Of a stretch of DNA of 5,035 nt, positions 4,713 through 5,035 are shown one piece after another. Position 1 is the first letter of the stretch, and the number at the start of each line of letters is the position of its first letter. Source of the stretch: Lachnospiraceae bacterium (GTDB lineage: Bacteria > Bacillota > Clostridia > Lachnospirales > Lachnospiraceae). The position numbers and the translations under genes are program-made. The stretch covers positions 1-5,035 of the forward strand of contig JAILFQ010000012.1 of NCBI GenBank assembly GCA_024697505.1. The letters run 5' to 3'. A model generated the notes under the pieces. The model worked only from the letters and a program-made list of their open reading frames with translations, made no database searches and was not told the DNA's origin.

Positions 4713-5035
4713 ATGAAGGAAGTAAAAACGGAAGCAAAGCTTACATTTATGGAGGCTACAAGCATTATTGTGGGGCACGGAGTAGGAGCGGGAATCCTTT
4801 CGGTTCCCTACCTTGCCAGCAGAAATTCCTGGAGAGACATCATTCTCCTGCTTATAGTCTGTTACCTTATAAATCTGGTTATGCACTTAATGATAGCGGA
4901 ACTCAGCTGCAATAACGGCGGAGCCCAATTTCTAAAGTGTATAGAAGCCGAACTTTTTAAAGGCAGGGTAAAAAAGGTTGTTAATTGCGCTGCTTTCGGC
5001 TTTCTGGGACTTTCCGTTATTTCCTGTGTTGTTGG
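4713..5035 (+). CDS. Amino-acid permease, N-terminal part (cut by window end)
   Basis: Open to the end of the window: 107 codons plus two bases, no stop. The protein begins MKEVKTEAKLTFMEATSIIV, then GHGVGAGILSVPYLASRNSW. The GxGAGILSxPY motif near residues 23-33 lies in the first membrane segment and is typical of APC-superfamily and aromatic/hydroxy amino-acid permeases, where this broken helix helps bind the amino acid and driving ion. Further hydrophobic segments lie near 42-63 and 90-107, with LSCNNGGAQFLKCIEAELF (64-82) in the loop between. It is an integral membrane transporter; substrate and full length cannot be seen. The gene is divergent from the YczE-like gene. Several open frames on the same stretch (for example around 4688-4915) are shadows and lack family similarity. 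Confidence 0.85.
   Translation, partial: MKEVKTEAKLTFMEATSIIVGHGVGAGILSVPYLASRNSWRDIILLLIVCYLINLVMHLMIAELSCNNGGAQFLKCIEAELFKGRVKKVVNCAAFGFLGLSVISCVV

Noticed and set aside
4688..4915. Open frame overlapping the permease start (MGYISGGSYEGSKNG...)
   Set aside because: It is a shadow in another frame of the permease, which has a ribosome binding site, a GxGAGILSxPY motif and hydrophobic segments; the shadow has none of these.

Overview
The window looks like a chromosomal segment from a low-to-moderate-GC Firmicute, most likely a gut-type clostridium of the Lachnospiraceae. The clues are strong AGGAGG-type ribosome binding sites, a Cro/C1-type regulator fused to a four-helix membrane domain, a YczE/YitT-type membrane protein, and a helical unknown protein that resembles Lachnospiraceae hypothetical proteins. 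The taxonomy is inferred from protein style only. There is no IS element, phage gene, CRISPR array, tRNA or rRNA.

Layout. Positions 1-204 are an AT-rich leader with candidate promoters and four TGTAAA-type repeats. They precede a membrane-anchored XRE regulator (205-840, +). This gene converges on a two-gene minus-strand unit, with a GC-rich inverted repeat (857-893) between them as a probable two-way terminator. The minus unit reads from a very good promoter (3198-3226) through a cytoplasmic GH43-type glycosidase (2211-3167), then through a 125-bp spacer of small hairpin repeats, into a shortened FucI/AraA-superfamily protein (907-2085). Together they suggest intracellular handling of arabino- or xylo-oligosaccharides and a released sugar. 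Neither substrate nor reaction can be fixed from sequence.

Divergent from the GH43 gene lies a 197-residue helical protein of unknown function (3279-3872, +). Its stop codon abuts, tail to tail, the stop codon of a YczE/YyaS/YitT-family membrane protein (3873-4589, -). With no intergenic space, the membrane-protein gene has an intrinsic terminator hidden antisense inside the last codons of the unknown gene (3809-3837). The membrane-protein gene has its own extended -10 promoter (4641-4669). On the other side of that promoter an amino-acid permease gene starts at 4713 (+) and runs off the end of the window.

Annotation decisions: four start codons were set by ribosome binding sites. They are GTG 205 for the regulator, ATG 2085 for the FucI-like protein, ATG 4589 for the YczE-like protein and ATG 4713 for the permease. 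The points most worth a second look are the three-copy hairpin repeat that extends into the GH43 C-terminal codons, the embedded antisense terminator, and the apparent Asp-to-Asn change at a metal-ligand position of the FucI-like protein. I see no clear evidence of a wholly new multi-gene system; most of the window is ordinary metabolic and transport genes.
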